64,000 nt of DNA from Amblyornis subalaris (taxonomy: Eukaryota > Chordata > Aves > Passeriformes > Ptilonorhynchidae), in NCBI GenBank assembly GCA_018881555.1, contig JACAXG010000026.1, positions 4,955,459 to 5,019,458 on the forward strand, given 5' to 3'. The position numbers and the translations under genes were made by a program. Shown in pieces: positions 26,901 to 40,116 of this stretch. Position 1 is the first letter of the stretch; the number at the start of each line of letters is the position of its first letter. The notes below the pieces were generated by a model. The model was not told the DNA's origin, did no database searches, and saw nothing but the letters and a program-made list of their open reading frames with translations.

Positions 26901-29900
26901 TGGTAATAGTGCAGAAGTATTTTATACCAGAAATAATTAATAAAAGCTCAGGAATTACACTCAATTACAAAAACAAAATGCAAATTATTTAGTTTTAAGA
27001 ATAAGCTGACATAGATTGTGTTCTGGTCTTAAAAGGTCTTTATCTTCAGCAACAAGACCAAAAAACCTATTCCAGTCACACAAGCAGGTGAAGTGCTTCA
27101 TTTCATATCTGAGTGTGAAAAGCTGTGTGCAGACACATGGGTAAAATCCGAAAAAGTTTAATANATTTTATCTTGTGGAGAAGTTAAGCATGCAGGTGTA
27201 AGTCAGGCTGGTCCTTGAAAGCAGAGCTGTGACAAACAGCACGTGAGACACCATGTACAAGGTGCTGTGCACTAAATGTTAACATACACAGCAGCTCTCC
27301 CACATGACAAATTCGATCATCAGGAGGACGAGAAGAATATTCATGCACTTAGGAATATGCAATTAAAAAAAATCGGTGCAGGGAAATACACATTACTGAG
27401 GAAACATCCTGAGCAGCTTAGTTAATACCCAGCTGTGATACATGACAAACACTCACCTTTTTGGATTATTGAGAGATTTCAGCTTCATCTGAAGAATCCT
27501 AAGCTTGTATTTTGGGCCTATTAAAGTCTTCGTAGAAAAGGTCAAGGAAATTTTTGCTATTTTTTCAATGTCTTGGTGAAATCCAGTTAGTATTTTGACT
27601 CTTTTATATTGCTGAAATGTTGAAGCTTCACTGAAGAAAAAATATGATCCCTAGTCAGGCTTTTGTTAGCTGAGTAATATTCATTATTGCTAAGCATTAT
27701 TATTAAGCTGGGAAATCCTGTGACATGTNTCAACTTTGAGCATTCAGAACAAGGACAGCTAGAACAGGATTCAAACTTGTACCAAGCAAGGACCTGGGAA
27801 AGGATCCTTTCAGTGTGAGGGCATGCCACATCCAGGAAAAGGTGCCATGGCCAAGTCGTAACAAACTCAGGACACTTTTTCAACATACAAGTTAACAAGT
27901 CAAAAGGTTTAGGAAACTCAGAAAATTAGTCCTATAAAGTGACAAAAAAGGTTTAAAGACAAAGCACAACATACCTATTAATCTCTGACTCTACCGTGTT
28001 TCCAGCATAGTCTGTTATTTTAACTTTGATGAAACCTCTCCTAATGCTTTTATTCCAGGTAGTAATGTCCAGTAAATAGTTATACACTGCAAAAAGAAAT
28101 AGAATATCATAAGAGTCAAAGAATTACCTCTACAGGACACAGTTGTTATTATCACCCTGTTAAAAGAATTCACTGGTTGATGATAGGAATAGTGACTCTT
28201 CGCATTTAAGCTACCAGTTCAAAGGAGAATAAAAAGGCTATTGACAAAAAACAGCTTTTACCAAATGGCTACTTGGAGTTCTGTGTAACTAGTGTCTCAT
28301 TTCCTCCTGTTCTTACATGAAAAAGAGTATCAGAAAGGTACCAACAGAATTAGCATGAAGAGTTGGACCAGTCTAAGNAAAAAAACCCACAAAATCAAGC
28401 CTTAACTATCACCTTCAGGTATTGGCAAGTTCTGCCAAGAGGAAATATTTGAGCTGTCAGTGGAGCAAGAATATCATGTTACCCACACAAGTGACATGTT
28501 CAGAAATCAGCTGAGGTCCATGGAGGGAGAGGGGAAGAATAGCTCTGGAACAAGGTTTATGTCTAGGCAAAGCAAGCAAGTAGCCAGGGGAGCTGATTAA
28601 TCAGCAGGTAAAAGAGAGACATGGTCCTCCAAGCAGCCTTCCCTCAGAGAAGTCAACCTGCCAAAACCTCTGTGNGCATGCCAGAAAAACTGCATGGGGA
28701 AGCCTGAGGAAGAGGAGAAGCATCTCTGGCGCTTTCCTACACTCCATCCCCAATTCCCCTGCCCTGGAAGGCCCACAGCCTGAGGAAAACAGACTGGGTA
28801 CCTGGGGCAGGCACCTTCCATGCACTGGCCTGAAGCTGACCCACTCCTGACCTGGCCTTCTGTAGCCACCACCAATACTGGAGCCACACACCTTTACTGC
28901 TCCCAGAGTAAGGACATCAACGAAAATGTCTTTTTTTTTTTTTTTTTTTTTTTTTTTNTGGCATGTTGCTTTTGAACATTCTCTCCTAAAAGACCATGCC
29001 TCATATGAAAAACTTGTCTTGCTCAAGTTGACAATTTCAGTTCTTTTTAAGACCTCTTGTTTATTTCTATTTCCTCAGGTTTCCAAATATCTAAGAATTC
29101 AGGCTTAAGTTAATAAATGCACTCTTTTTCAGACCGGTTTATTTTCCTTCTTGACTTTGGATTTTTTTTTTTCTTCTTGATTTTGCTTATTTTCCCTTAA
29201 ATTTAGGCTGTCATTATAATAGTTCTTATTCTGCTCCATGTACCTCCTCCTATGTTTGATAATATTTCTCCCCCACTTTTCTCCCTTTTACCCCCACCAG
29301 AGAGGGGCAGGGGAGAACAGTAGAAACAGGTTTGGTTTGAGCTGAAAGACACTGGGAAGAGGAGTTATTTTATGTAAATTTTATGTAAAAAAAATTATGT
29401 AAAATTCATCACTTCGCTCACCTCTCCTCAATCCTTTGGAAGACACAGTGATGTCATTAAGCATCACTAGCACCATGTGTCTCTGTTCATAGATTTGGCA
29501 AGATGATGGAAAAAATTAATGGGAAAACCTAATTTCACAGGAATTACCTGTAAGCCTGTCCCCATACCCTAAATCAAAGAACCTTAAACACAACTAATTA
29601 GAAGTCTGTTCTACACTTGTTCACGGTGGTAAAGCCTTTTAATACAAACAGAAATTGGATGAGAATCTAAACTGGAGCCCTACATGGATAGGTAGATATC
29701 TAATCTATTGCAGCTGAAGCCCATGCCACGAGAGCTCGTTCCCCCAGAGCATGTCCCTGAAGCAGTCAGCTGAGTTTTCCCTTCACTATTTTCCTCCTGG
29801 GGGGACATGGAGTAGCTTTAGTCGACTGTAGGGTGATCTCCTCCTGGGGTGGAATGTAGAGGCGTCTCTTTTTTGTCCCCCACCCAGGGCAGTCTTGCTT

Positions 29901-32900
29901 CCCATTCCTCCTCTCTGAAAATGGCAGCATCAATCCCATCTAAGCAGGTTCTATCAGTCCAGCTTTTTCCCTCCCATTTGATATTAATTTTCTGGCTTCT
30001 TTCTTCCTTTTGGCAGTCCATCCTACTACTTTTAAGATTACATTTCTTTCCCAGTTCACATAGTATTAATTTCTCTTCTGCCATAATCATTCTTCTTCTT
30101 CCTGCAGTCTGTGAACTTACCCTTAGCCTTACTTACACTTACTTACCTGTAATGGTTTTTTACACCATTTTACACAGTGGCTAGCGCTAACTTGCTACTT
30201 CTAATGNGCTTTCACTCCAGATCAGCTAAAACTTAACAGTCATAAACTTTTATAAAGAGTGTTTTATGTATGTATTCAGTCACTCACTGCAGAATGGGTC
30301 TTGGTCCAAGGTATCAAAATAAGCTTTCNTTGATGAATTATTTGGTAGCAAAAGTTTTTTCCATCTATCAGCATGATAACCTGAAATCCAAAATTTAAAT
30401 ATTTCATTTTAGACATTTAGCAAAATTGTGATACACATATAATTACACAAAAGAATCCCACCCAGTGACAAATTTTGCCTTAATTTTCTTAAATATTCTC
30501 TGAGAAAGAAAACTGACTAGAAAAATGAAGGAATCCCCTGAGTATAACAGACTGCGGTATGCAAGTATTTCATTCTTCTAATACANTAGTATCACTAAAA
30601 TCGTCATAATGTAATAGTTATGTATTTAGCCTAGACTACTAACTCCAAAAAATAGTGCTTACAGACTCCTGCAGAGGTAATAAAAACAAATCCAAAGAAG
30701 TAGCCCACATACTTGCAAAGAGCAGTTACTGAACAGCTTTCCTTTCTTTCTTCAGAATCATTAAATATTTTTAAGCTGTTTAGTCTATTTGCAGATATTG
30801 TTTAATAAAGTGTTAGATACTCTGTAAAACCCCTAAGCTTATGGACTTAACATAGAAAGACATTTATACAATTCTATGATTATTGTCTTTGGGACTTGAT
30901 AACAGTCCTTGTCTCTAGAAAGCATGAGCCTGTTCTCTCCCGCTTGATCCCTTTACCTAGACTGGACAAGGAGGGCTAATTCCAGGCTGCAGAGCTGCCT
31001 GGAATTGCAAGGCAAGAAGCAGGAAAGGATGCTGCTTCTCCACTCAGTTCCCAGACTCAGCAGCTGACTGGGGAAATATTTCTCCACCTCTGCCTTGGGC
31101 ATTCTGTCCAAGTGCATCAGGCATGGCTGATAACTGTGCTGGGGAAGTCCTGGAGTCTTTCCGTCCTACTATAGGGTTCATCTATGTTTTTTCTTTAAAC
31201 CTGATCTAACCAATATAGGGTGCACACNCTAGTATAAGGATGTAAAAAAAAGAAAAGATACAAATTGAAAGTTAACTTCTAATTATGTATTTTTAAAATT
31301 TCATTCTTAAGAGAACCCTGCCAACTAGGAAATGCTCACACTATTGTAGCTCTTTTCAAACTGTCCCCAGATCCTCTCTAAAAGCAGTAAACCCCCAAGC
31401 AACTAAAATCCCCTCCAAATAAAAGCTTGATTTCAAAAGAAGAGCAGGAGAAACCATGAAGTTGCTGTAACCATTATTACTCTTAAACAAAAACCACAGG
31501 TACTCNAGCAATCACAACACACTGTTAACACATGAAGTACTGAACTAAGTACAAGCAGTTTCTCTGAAGAAAGGGGAGACACTGTGAATCCATTTCAGAC
31601 TGGAAAGCATAAAGTTCAAAGATTAGGAATATTCAGCACCTTTGCTTGACAGAGATAACTGTAAAGCAGACAAAACCATGAACTTTAAGCTACTTTAAAG
31701 GCAGTGCTTTAAATTCGCAGGAAATCTCACCCATCCCAGAACAGACATTGTAACGCTTACCTAGTACTGGACAGGACATTGGCTGGAAAGCATCGCAATC
31801 NACACATTTGCCTCTCCTGTAATCCAAGTAAGACTCACAAGGATATGTTATCATGTCGCACTTGCCTTTCAAAGATGATAAGAAAAGGAGGACAGATCTT
31901 TGATGGTCACATTTAAAAAACTGAAACCCTTCAGGAAAGCAAAAAAAAAAGAAATATAACAAGAATACGTAATCATTTTTATTAATGAAAAAAAAGGTTC
32001 TGTAAAAGTAGAATCATAGAATTGTTAGGGNTGGAAGGGACCTTAAAGATCATCTTGTTCCAACCTCCTGCCATGGGCAGGGACACCTTCCACTAGACCA
32101 GGTTGCTCAAAGCCCCATCCAACNTGGCCTTGAACACTTCCAGGGTTCATCCTGTGGTACANCCACAACTTCTCTAGGAAATCTGTGCCAGTGCTTTACC
32201 ACTCTCTGAGTGACAGTTTTGGCCAAAAAAAAAATNACCATGAGGAACACTTCAGAGATTCTTTTCTCTAGTTGTCTGGGAAAATAAATCCCATCCTTTC
32301 CTGACAAAGCAAACCCTGGGAATTGTAGAGATGAAGACGATGCTGGCTTAAGGGATTCTCCCAAACTCACAGACACACAAGTAGAAGCCTTATGCCTTTG
32401 CAGCAGCTCTAATTGGTAGCAGCACTGTGCAGATTAGTAATGGGAAACATAGACAGAAACAAACATATCCAAAAAGAGTAAACAAAAATAATCACCAGCA
32501 ACCTTGCCTAAGATTCATGGAGGTTGAAATAAGCAAAATTCTGCAGCAAAAGATCTTTTCATCCTAGAGCCTACACGACCTGTCCAAAACCTATTTCATC
32601 ATTGCCAGCGAGGAGGAAACTAAAACACNGTGAGGACTTGGAAGCCTTGCCTTCCATGTTGTATGCAAGTGATCCTGTCCAAACCACTGGGACACAAACA
32701 CCTCCCCCCATGCCCTGACCTATATAACCATGGAAAAATAATGATCAGTATATTCAGGTTGTACATATAATAAGATAATACTATAATTCCATCATGCCAA
32801 TATTAATGATATTATGGAACACGTATGTTATAGCAAGATTTTTATTTTTAAAAAATGGCAAATATCTTTATTATTTCTCTTTTGCTGAATAGGGATAGAA

Positions 32901-35900
32901 AAGAAAGAATACAATGGTCTCAGCTCCCATATTACTGACTATGTGCAGTGTACATACAATTCAANTTATCCTTTTTTGATTTGATCTCAAACTCTTTTCT
33001 CACTAAATAAACATATTTTTATTTACCAGCAAATAATGTATTTGGACAACCAGGCTGATCCATTCCTCCATTTGGATAGAAATCAATGGTTCCTAAAGGC
33101 TTCTTGAAACCTAGTACTAAAGTAAAAACATCATAAATGAAAAAAACATACACAGAATTATGAAGGCAATTATTTATCACCACATTTACTCAAAAAATCA
33201 TGGAATCTTGAAGAAAATTTTTGCAATTATACCATTCTTTTTGTACTGCAAATCAAAGTCATACTATGAGGTAAAAGTCAAGGGCTTTTTTCTTTTTAAG
33301 AAAATTATACATATGTAAAATGATTTACAGAAATATATACAAAATTGTGTAAGATTCCTACTGCTGTAAAAGGGAAAGAACAGAAGCAGCTGTAGCTGAA
33401 ATATTATTTACACACAGAAATTTATNAAATTCTTGCTCTCTCCAGCAACCAAAATTCTTTCCCAATGCAATTTTCATTACAGTAATATTTTCCATTTCTT
33501 GCACAGCATTGGATTCTGAAGTACACTAATATTAGCAGTAAATCAAGGTAGGAAAATCTGTACCTGTCCTATAAAAGTAAGCAAGATTCCATGAGTAAGC
33601 TTTAATTCAATCTGACCTACCTTCCTTTTTACCACATATTATCTTCATTTACAGCCTCACATATAAATGTATATAGTAAAATGCTTAATTTTTAATGTTA
33701 TTAAAGAAACTGATATAAAACTACACCAATAATGGGACAGGTGTGACATGAAAGGTTTACTTATGCTCTTGCAGAAAAAATGAAACCAGATTACAGCATA
33801 GATGAAGCAGACTTTACAATGTTCTTTTTTTAACCTTACAGTAATATGATTTAGTGTTAAGCAGTGGCTCTGTGGTGTAGTAGGTTGGTAGAGCTGAGAC
33901 TGGCTGTCTCAGAAGGGATTCATTCAGTGATATCCATGTGCTTGCAACCTCTGTGTTCATACACACTTGCACAGCAAAAGAATGTTCATGGTAACACAAA
34001 ATACACTCCTGCAGCACTATTTGGGTGTTACTGAAATAGCTTATCACTTCTCTTTTGCTTTCCTGCCTTTCCTCAGGCTGAGACAGGCAAGTGGAGGCTG
34101 TGTCATTACCATCAATATCTGAGTGGATTACATCCACNAACTGTGCATCAGTAGGATCCAGTCTCCCCTCTGGTGGTTCTCGAGTGAACGAAGGGCCTGC
34201 TGGATCCAGACCTAAATAAAAACATTGGCATTATAAATCCTGGGNTCTTTCTACAGATATACAAAAGACCGACATTTGAGCATTATTCAGCAATGATTCT
34301 TCATTTTCCTGGCATAAAAATAAAAACCCAGCACAATTCTTCCCTTCAACTTGCTAAGTAAAGCAAAGCAGATTCCTACCACGAGACTGATCAACCCATA
34401 TCTATGAATTTCTCTCTCTCCCTAGCTAGTTGTGCTCATCTCCCATTTATTCAGATGGATATAAAAAACAGCATTGGGGATCAAATCAGGATAATCCATT
34501 TTGTCCTTTTCCCCAGAAAATACCATACTTTTTATAGACTTCATAAAAACAAAATGCACAATATAACTGCTCTCACCACCAGAACACAACTAGTCAGAAA
34601 CTCCGGCAGCATATCATTTAACTTAAGTGGCATTTACATGTAGCACTCAATTTTCATTTGAGAGACTAGAGGTAACCAGGTCGGAAAATTTAATCTGTAA
34701 TTTATGTCCTGAAGGCAGACTTTCCCAATCTCCTGAACTGCTATCAGGGATATATTTTTCCTCATGTATGTCATTAAATATTCAGTTCTCGTTTGTCAAT
34801 GTTTCAGTGCTATGACAACAATACAAGGTACAACAGAATATGTGTACAGGGATTAAAAGCCTTACCTGTAATTCTGCCAAGTTTGCCATTATACTTCTGG
34901 CCAACAAAACCAGCTATATGAGCCCCAAGACTAACTCCAATCATATANATAGAGTCAAGAGAAGCTCCATCCACCTATCAGGGGAACAAAACACCAAAGC
35001 CACAGTCACACACAGAATTAACTGAACAGAAATCAGTAGGCTGATTTAGTTTTCACTTTTTGTCNGCACTTTAAGTTATATTTCTAACTTCCTAATCTAA
35101 AAACAAATTGGAATTACGAAGTTCTTTTCAGTTTGCAATTCTGTATTACTTGAAGTGTAGTAATTATGAAGTTCTTTAATTAGAAAAATTTAAAAAGGAA
35201 GCTTGAGTCACATTTCTCCTGAAATGCCACACTAGTTAGAAGGGGAGCAGAGAAGGGAAGAGGAAGACATTTATCAGATATAAGAAAGANGAACTAAAAC
35301 TATGAACTAGGAAAAAAAAGTCTTCCCCTGCTTTATCCTTCCAATAAAATTAATTAAAATCGTAATACCATTAACAAATACTTATGCCACACAACTGCTG
35401 AATAATGGTGCCAAATGCACACCTTAAAATGCCCATTCTACAAAGCAGGCAGTATTCAAAAAAACCCAAATAAAACCTACTGAAGAACTCTGAAACAGTA
35501 TCAGCAGACCTGGTTGGAATCCCTGCAAAATGATGGGACGACACACAGGATCTGAAATATTAGTATGTCTCAAAATGAATTAACAAAGGCCTCACAACAG
35601 CTTCTAAGTGTGAAAGTGGTAGCTGTGGGACACTGCAGACCCCCCTCCCACCACTTCCGTGACTCACTCATGCTGTCATGGTTTTGCCAGGCAGATCTGT
35701 AAACAGCAATTAACCTAATATCTATATCAAGAAATTTGTGAAATACACCTTTTAAACCCACTCTGGATTGGAGACTCTTCTTATAGTCCTATTTAATTTT
35801 TTTTAATTCCATAACAATAAATCTACTGGCATAATTGTAAATTGTTATCACTNTATCTAGTCCCAGGGGACAGATTCTGATAGGCTTTCCCTCCATTCAT

Positions 35901-38900
35901 CTCAGCCTTTCTCAAAATGTTGAGTGTTTTTCTCAAATTCCACATGAATATTTTCTCACTGCACACCATTCAAAATTTCTGAGAATGGCTGAGAAATGAG
36001 TGGTGAGAAAAGATGAAAATTCAAGTGACAAACAATGGCATACATGACATCATAGCATGTTTTGTTCACTTGATCAAGCAATAAATTTAAAGCCCAGTTA
36101 AGACCATTGGCATCAACTATTGTTTCAGCAACTGCCTCTAGAGACAAGAAATTTATTCATTTTTGAATTAATATTTATATCTTTGCCAGTGGTTTATTCC
36201 TCATTTAAAATCTTTACTTATAGTAGATTAATAGTAGAAAGAGTACTGCAATGCCTTTGTAAAATGTTAATGCTGCACACTATTTGAACATGTCTCCCTT
36301 CACCTCCTCACTGGTGCATTTACTCTCTCCAGAAGACACAAGACTTCCAGCTGATTAAAGAAATCAGATACACTCTCAGGCACATTTCAGTGAAAGGGAA
36401 ATAAGAACTCAGGTGAAGTTTAAGATACGCAGTAATAACTGCACGTAAAGGTACTAATACTTCTGTAAAGAAATGTGATTTGATATTGTTCACTGGACTT
36501 CTCTTTAGACATGTTTCAAATATCCATTCCCACTCAAACCATGCTCTTTAAACTTATTCAGAACAGATGCAATGCTCTGCCTTACCAGCATCTGGTCAAT
36601 GTAATTCTTCAGTATTTCTGCAACTTTTCTGCAGTTTTCCACAGCAGTTATGTATATCACAGTCGTGGCACCACGATTCCAATCAACTATAATGAGATTA
36701 ATGTCCTCTGAGGCCAGTAAAAGCTCCTTCATGTCACCCAGCCATGCCGGAGGAGATCCCGTTGGCCTGAAGCCATGAATAACAAAGACAATTTTCTTGG
36801 TTGTATTAAAGTATTCAGATGCAGTAACGTTGTGTTCAATGAGTCTCTCAGAACAATCTGGATTTTTCCTTGTGTATAGGAGTAGCTGAACATGGAGTTC
36901 TGTTCCAGACAAAGCATTGCCTATGTTAAGATCTGTAAATTCGGGACATTTTTTCTCTTCATCTGAAAAACACGAAAATGTTAAGACAGTCATTTGATGA
37001 GTCAGACTACCTGAAATACCACCTCTTCACTTTTCTTTCTATATTTTTTCTGCTGAAAGTGAAGAACTTCCATTTTCGTCACTTTAAACCTTTGGAATGA
37101 GGTGTAAAAACTTGCACTGAACAACAAGGAGCCACAGTTTAACCAATGACTCTGCAGATACCACTANGCTCCTCTGAACCCCTCAAATATGAAATTCTCC
37201 TAGTTTTTCATTAATGGTATATTTTCCCCATATAGATACTAATTAGTAGTCAGTGTTGATAAGATCCTTTGCTTCACCATCAAATTTAGGTTCTCAGAAT
37301 TTTTTTCACAAGTGGGTGTTGTATAATCAGGAGGTCTGTTGTGGTTTTTTCTTCCTCTTTGGGCCAGAGTGGCAGAGCTGCCAATCCTTAGACCTTATTT
37401 CTTTGATCTAGCAGTAAGAAATAGCTCCCTGACAACCTGGGGATGATCCAGAACCCTTTCCTAGCTTTGGATGACTATAACGGCACCATTACCAACACAA
37501 AAAGACAGAAGAAACAAAAGATCTTGTTCTGAGTTTTAAAAAATAAGAATCCAAGGTCAGTGTACACAATGGCACAAGACAAATGGTAGGATTTACCATT
37601 TCTGTCTGTACTTGGACAGTTAGGGTGTACCAGGTTAAGCTGGTCAACAAGAGGATGAGGATTTTGAAAAGAGCCTAAAAAGACAAAATTCTTCACATGT
37701 GCGGTTATCAACATCAGAAGTTCACATTTTTAAGAGTATCTTTTGGCTGCTGAGGTTCACATTGTGTGGATAAACCACTTCAGGACTCTGGGCAGAACGT
37801 TGACACCTGTCACAGTTCTTCTTTTATGGCCTCTTCACCTTTGCTATGGTGTTAGCCGGATTTTGGCCAAAGAAATCTGGGCCCATCTCTTGGCTTCTAG
37901 TGGGCTACGTTACTTTACACGAGGCTTTTGTCTGTCTGGAACTTGATGGCACCTTTCTCAACTCTTCTGTCATTAAAAACATTGCAAAACCAGTCAACTT
38001 GTAGAAAGCAAAAGTGAGAAGAGAAATAACTGCCCACTTAGTTCCTTAAAAATAATTTTAAAAAATAACCTGAATTTCTCAGATTTTTTGAGTCATAAGA
38101 GAAGCAGTCCCAACTCTTCTCCTTTTCCCAGCAAGCACCTCACAGGCAGAACCAAATCCACCACATCTGAGATGGACAGAAAGCCTGCATCCCTTTACAA
38201 AGCTGTGAAGGGTGGCTTGCAAGGTACCTGAAATATGTGTTCAATACCATAGTTCAGATCTAAGCAAAGCTAAACAATGTGAATTATGACACTTAAGGTG
38301 CAGTAAAGATGTGGTAAAGCGACTAAAGACACTTAATTCACTAATTTAGGGAACTAGACCAATCACCTCTTATGCCAAACCATTTATCTATAAGGACCAG
38401 ATTGGTCACCTCTGGACTGGACATCACAAAAAATAAGGGATATAGTGCAAACCAGATCAGGCTTGAAGTTATAGAGTGTTAAAATAGCCTGAAACTCCCT
38501 GCTGCAAATTGACCAGACAAAAGTTTCATGGCTATCATCATGTTATGACAGTAACTGCAATTATTACATGTAGAAAGAGAATTATATTTCAAAATAAATA
38601 TCACTGCTCTCCTCACTTAAACACTGAATAATATAAGTAACTTTTACTAAGATTGCTATACAGGTTATTAACCAAATAGTTGTACAGGAAGGCAACTCAT
38701 TTCATTGCTTGGACTTATGCAAGAAGTTCTGAAACTGAGAAGTGTTCAGCTGCAGTGGACTTGAATTTAATGAAAATAATAATCAAGAACCTGGTAAAAT
38801 GTCACACATGTGACATGATACTAAGATGCTAACAACATGTGTGCCCTCTGATCTCTAGTTTTCATATATTTATATACGATGATAAAACTAGAATATAAAT

Positions 38901-40116
38901 TATATTACACTAACTTAATCTACAAAGTAAAAATAAAAACCAGTCACTTGATTACAGGTTCAAACCTAAACCACAAAACTCTCAATTTTGCCTGATGTGG
39001 TCTTTAAATCCAAGTTTAATCATTGATCCTTAAAATTCACTCCTTCATATCTAACATATAAAAAATTCATGCTAAGATATTGCTCTGTATCTCTTTAAAT
39101 ACTTTGATTTTTTTTATCATTTGATTGGTAGAAATAAAAACTACTTCTTCTAAGGCCAGTGGAATGACAGTGACATAAACCAGACACAGTCTGTTCCAGG
39201 GGAGTGAGAAATCTATCACAAGGAAATTATTTTAACTGACAGACCTATTTACTAGCTGGCAAATGTCAAAGGGAAGCAACTCGTTTACTTTCGGCTGTGA
39301 AATGACAGAAGTTATTCTTTAAAAAGTAAATAGAGAAAAAAAATGAAAAGATGATGTCTTTACCATGGAATTAGATAAGTATGACAAATAGATTTATAGA
39401 TTTAATACTTTGAATTGTTTAGTGAGGTGTCGTTGGTGGAGGTTTTTCAAACTCCTGTTTCTCACTGAACACTGGAAGGAATACCCAGCTGCCCTTTGTG
39501 CACTCTTGTTGGATTACTCACTCTTTTCTGTACAATCAAAACATACACGTAGCCATTGGGCTGTTACACAGGCAGTTTAAGTTAATATATAATTTTAACT
39601 TTCTTGTGTACGTTTGTAAGCATTTTAAGTATCTTCTGTGGTTGAAAAGGGGAAAATCTTAAGTGCACGCTGTCTTTTTGTAACTAAATTTTGCTGTTTA
39701 AAAGTGTAACACAACTTGAAAATCTGACCACCTATCAAATCAGCAAAAACCAATAAACCCACATTAGCATATTAAGACTATTTCATGATTGCATCTGCTT
39801 TGTACAAAGTGCACATACCTGAGTGTGTCTCTGGGCAAAGTACAGCCAGAGATAAAGTATCAGGCTTGGTTCTATTTACTTTAAAATGAAAACTTACGTC
39901 TCAGTGTCAAAGTTACTGAATTCTCTTTACTAATCATCTGCTCCTTTAGGCATAATTCGTAAGATTTTATCTTAATCCTTTGGCCAATTTAAATGAAGGA
40001 ATATTCACTTTCTCAGTGTTTGATTAAAGCCAAGATTCTACATCGCAAATAAGCTAATGGTTCTTACCTGATTTCACCCAGTATATCAAACAGATGAAGA
40101 AACACAATTTCAGCAT
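23836..40116 (-). CDS. LIPI: lipase member I (PA-selective phospholipase A1 family), ten exons, complete
   Basis: This is a secreted phospholipase A1 of the pancreatic-lipase family. Relatives LIPH and LIPI cleave phosphatidic acid to 2-acyl lysophosphatidic acid at the cell surface. Coding exons in gene order: 40116-40068, 36962-36586, 34974-34866, 34211-34110, 33116-33027, 31928-31761, 30380-30288, 28086-27975, 27630-27457, 23923-23836. All junctions are GT-AG and all phases agree, giving 453 residues with no internal stop; human LIPH is about the same length. Residues 1-16 ([16 protein letters not shown]) are the signal peptide. The catalytic triad is Ser157 in GVSLG, Asp181 in GLDPAGP, and His251 in KCDHQRS. 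The lid between the cysteines is short, as in PLA1-type members. NVT and NTT glycosylation sequons lie in the second exon. LIPH is the alternative name; the adjacent ABCC13 favours LIPI. Confidence 0.87.
27457..27630 (-). other. LIPI: LIPI coding exon 9: C-terminal domain
   Basis: This 174-bp exon runs from [18 protein letters not shown], through [20 protein letters not shown], to [19 protein letters not shown]. The 'LIGP.YKLRIL.MKL.SL' block is shared with LIPH. The acceptor is TTCTTCAG and the donor AAAAG/GTGAGT. Confidence 0.87.
27975..28086 (-). other. LIPI: LIPI coding exon 8: start of the C-terminal beta-sandwich
   Basis: This 112-bp exon encodes [18 protein letters not shown], then [19 protein letters not shown]. 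The match to the LIPH block YHYFVDIITWNKNVRRGDI is plain. The acceptor is TTTTTGCAG and the donor AATAG/GTATGT. Confidence 0.87.
28929..28958. repeat. poly(T) tract in LIPI intron 7
   Basis: A long T run containing one ambiguous base, next to a G+C-richer stretch at about 28590-28915. Read on the minus strand it is a poly(A) preceding that stretch. No retroposon family was recognised. Confidence 0.8.
30288..30380 (-). other. LIPI: LIPI coding exon 7
   Basis: This 93-bp exon encodes [17 protein letters not shown], then [13 protein letters not shown]. It aligns with the LIPH segment GYYADNWKDHL...KAFFDT...PFC. The ambiguous base at 30329 makes one codon ANG uncertain (Thr, Met, Lys or Arg). 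An NNSS sequon may be glycosylated. Confidence 0.85.
31761..31928 (-). other. LIPI: LIPI coding exon 6: catalytic histidine
   Basis: This 168-bp exon encodes [18 protein letters not shown] and ends in SCPVLG. The His of CDHQRS completes the triad, 70 residues after the Asp. Its cysteine pattern (KC..., KCD, TYPC, GKC, DC, SC) matches human LIPH. The ambiguous base at 31801 lies in a GTN codon, which is Val in every case. Confidence 0.88.
32011..32240 (-). mobile_element. CR1 LINE fragment, 3' end, antisense, in LIPI intron 5
   Basis: The plus strand shows GAATCATAGAATTGTTAGGG, 'TGGAAGGGACCTTAAAGATCAT', 'CCTGCCATGGGCAGGGACACC', 'CACTAGACCAGGTTGCTCAA' and 'GGCCTTGAACACTTCCAGGG'. This is the reverse complement of a well-preserved CR1 3' end. 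It lies in the same transcriptional direction as LIPI, about 80 bp upstream of the exon 6 acceptor. It has fewer changes than the copy at 252-435, so it is probably younger. Confidence 0.93.
33027..33116 (-). other. LIPI: LIPI coding exon 5: conserved IDFYPNGG segment and start of the short lid
   Basis: This 90-bp exon encodes [18 protein letters not shown] and then [12 protein letters not shown]. The block FYPNGG.DQPGCP is diagnostic of the LIPH/LIPI/PLA1A group. The acceptor is TACTTTAG and the donor GCTG/GTAAAT. Confidence 0.88.
34110..34211 (-). other. LIPI: LIPI coding exon 4: catalytic aspartate
   Basis: This 102-bp exon encodes [20 protein letters not shown] and ends at DVIHSDID. The Asp of LDPAGP is the second triad residue, 24 residues after the serine. 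An ambiguous base at 34138 falls in a TTN codon (Phe or Leu). The family has Phe there. Confidence 0.88.
34866..34974 (-). other. LIPI: LIPI coding exon 3: nucleophile serine
   Basis: This 109-bp exon encodes [20 protein letters not shown] and onward, with the GxSxG nucleophile elbow GVSLG. An ambiguous base at 34947 falls in the third position of the Ile/Met codon before Tyr-Met and does not affect the frame. It ends ATTACAG/GTAAGG with one base of the following Gly codon. Confidence 0.88.
36586..36962 (-). other. LIPI: LIPI coding exon 2: N-terminal half of the lipase fold
   Basis: This is the largest LIPI exon (377 bp), entered at TTTTCAG/ATGAAG and left at CTG/GTAAGG. It encodes the start of the alpha/beta-hydrolase domain. 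It includes the family block [15 protein letters not shown], which carries the His-Gly of the oxyanion region, and [15 protein letters not shown]. The sequons NVT and NTT are candidate N-glycosylation sites. One cysteine near the start (KKCPEF) matches the conserved first cysteine of LIPH. Confidence 0.88.

Noticed and set aside
29849..30184. 111-codon plus-strand frame within LIPI intron 7
   Set aside because: Low-complexity pyrimidine-rich translation, antisense to LIPI, with a competing frame on the other strand.
37475..37714. Minus-strand open frame in LIPI intron 1 with a '[11 protein letters not shown]' segment recalling the lipase DQPGCP motif
   Set aside because: The true DQPGCP exon is at 33027-33116, the LIPI model is complete without this segment, and the match is only a few residues.
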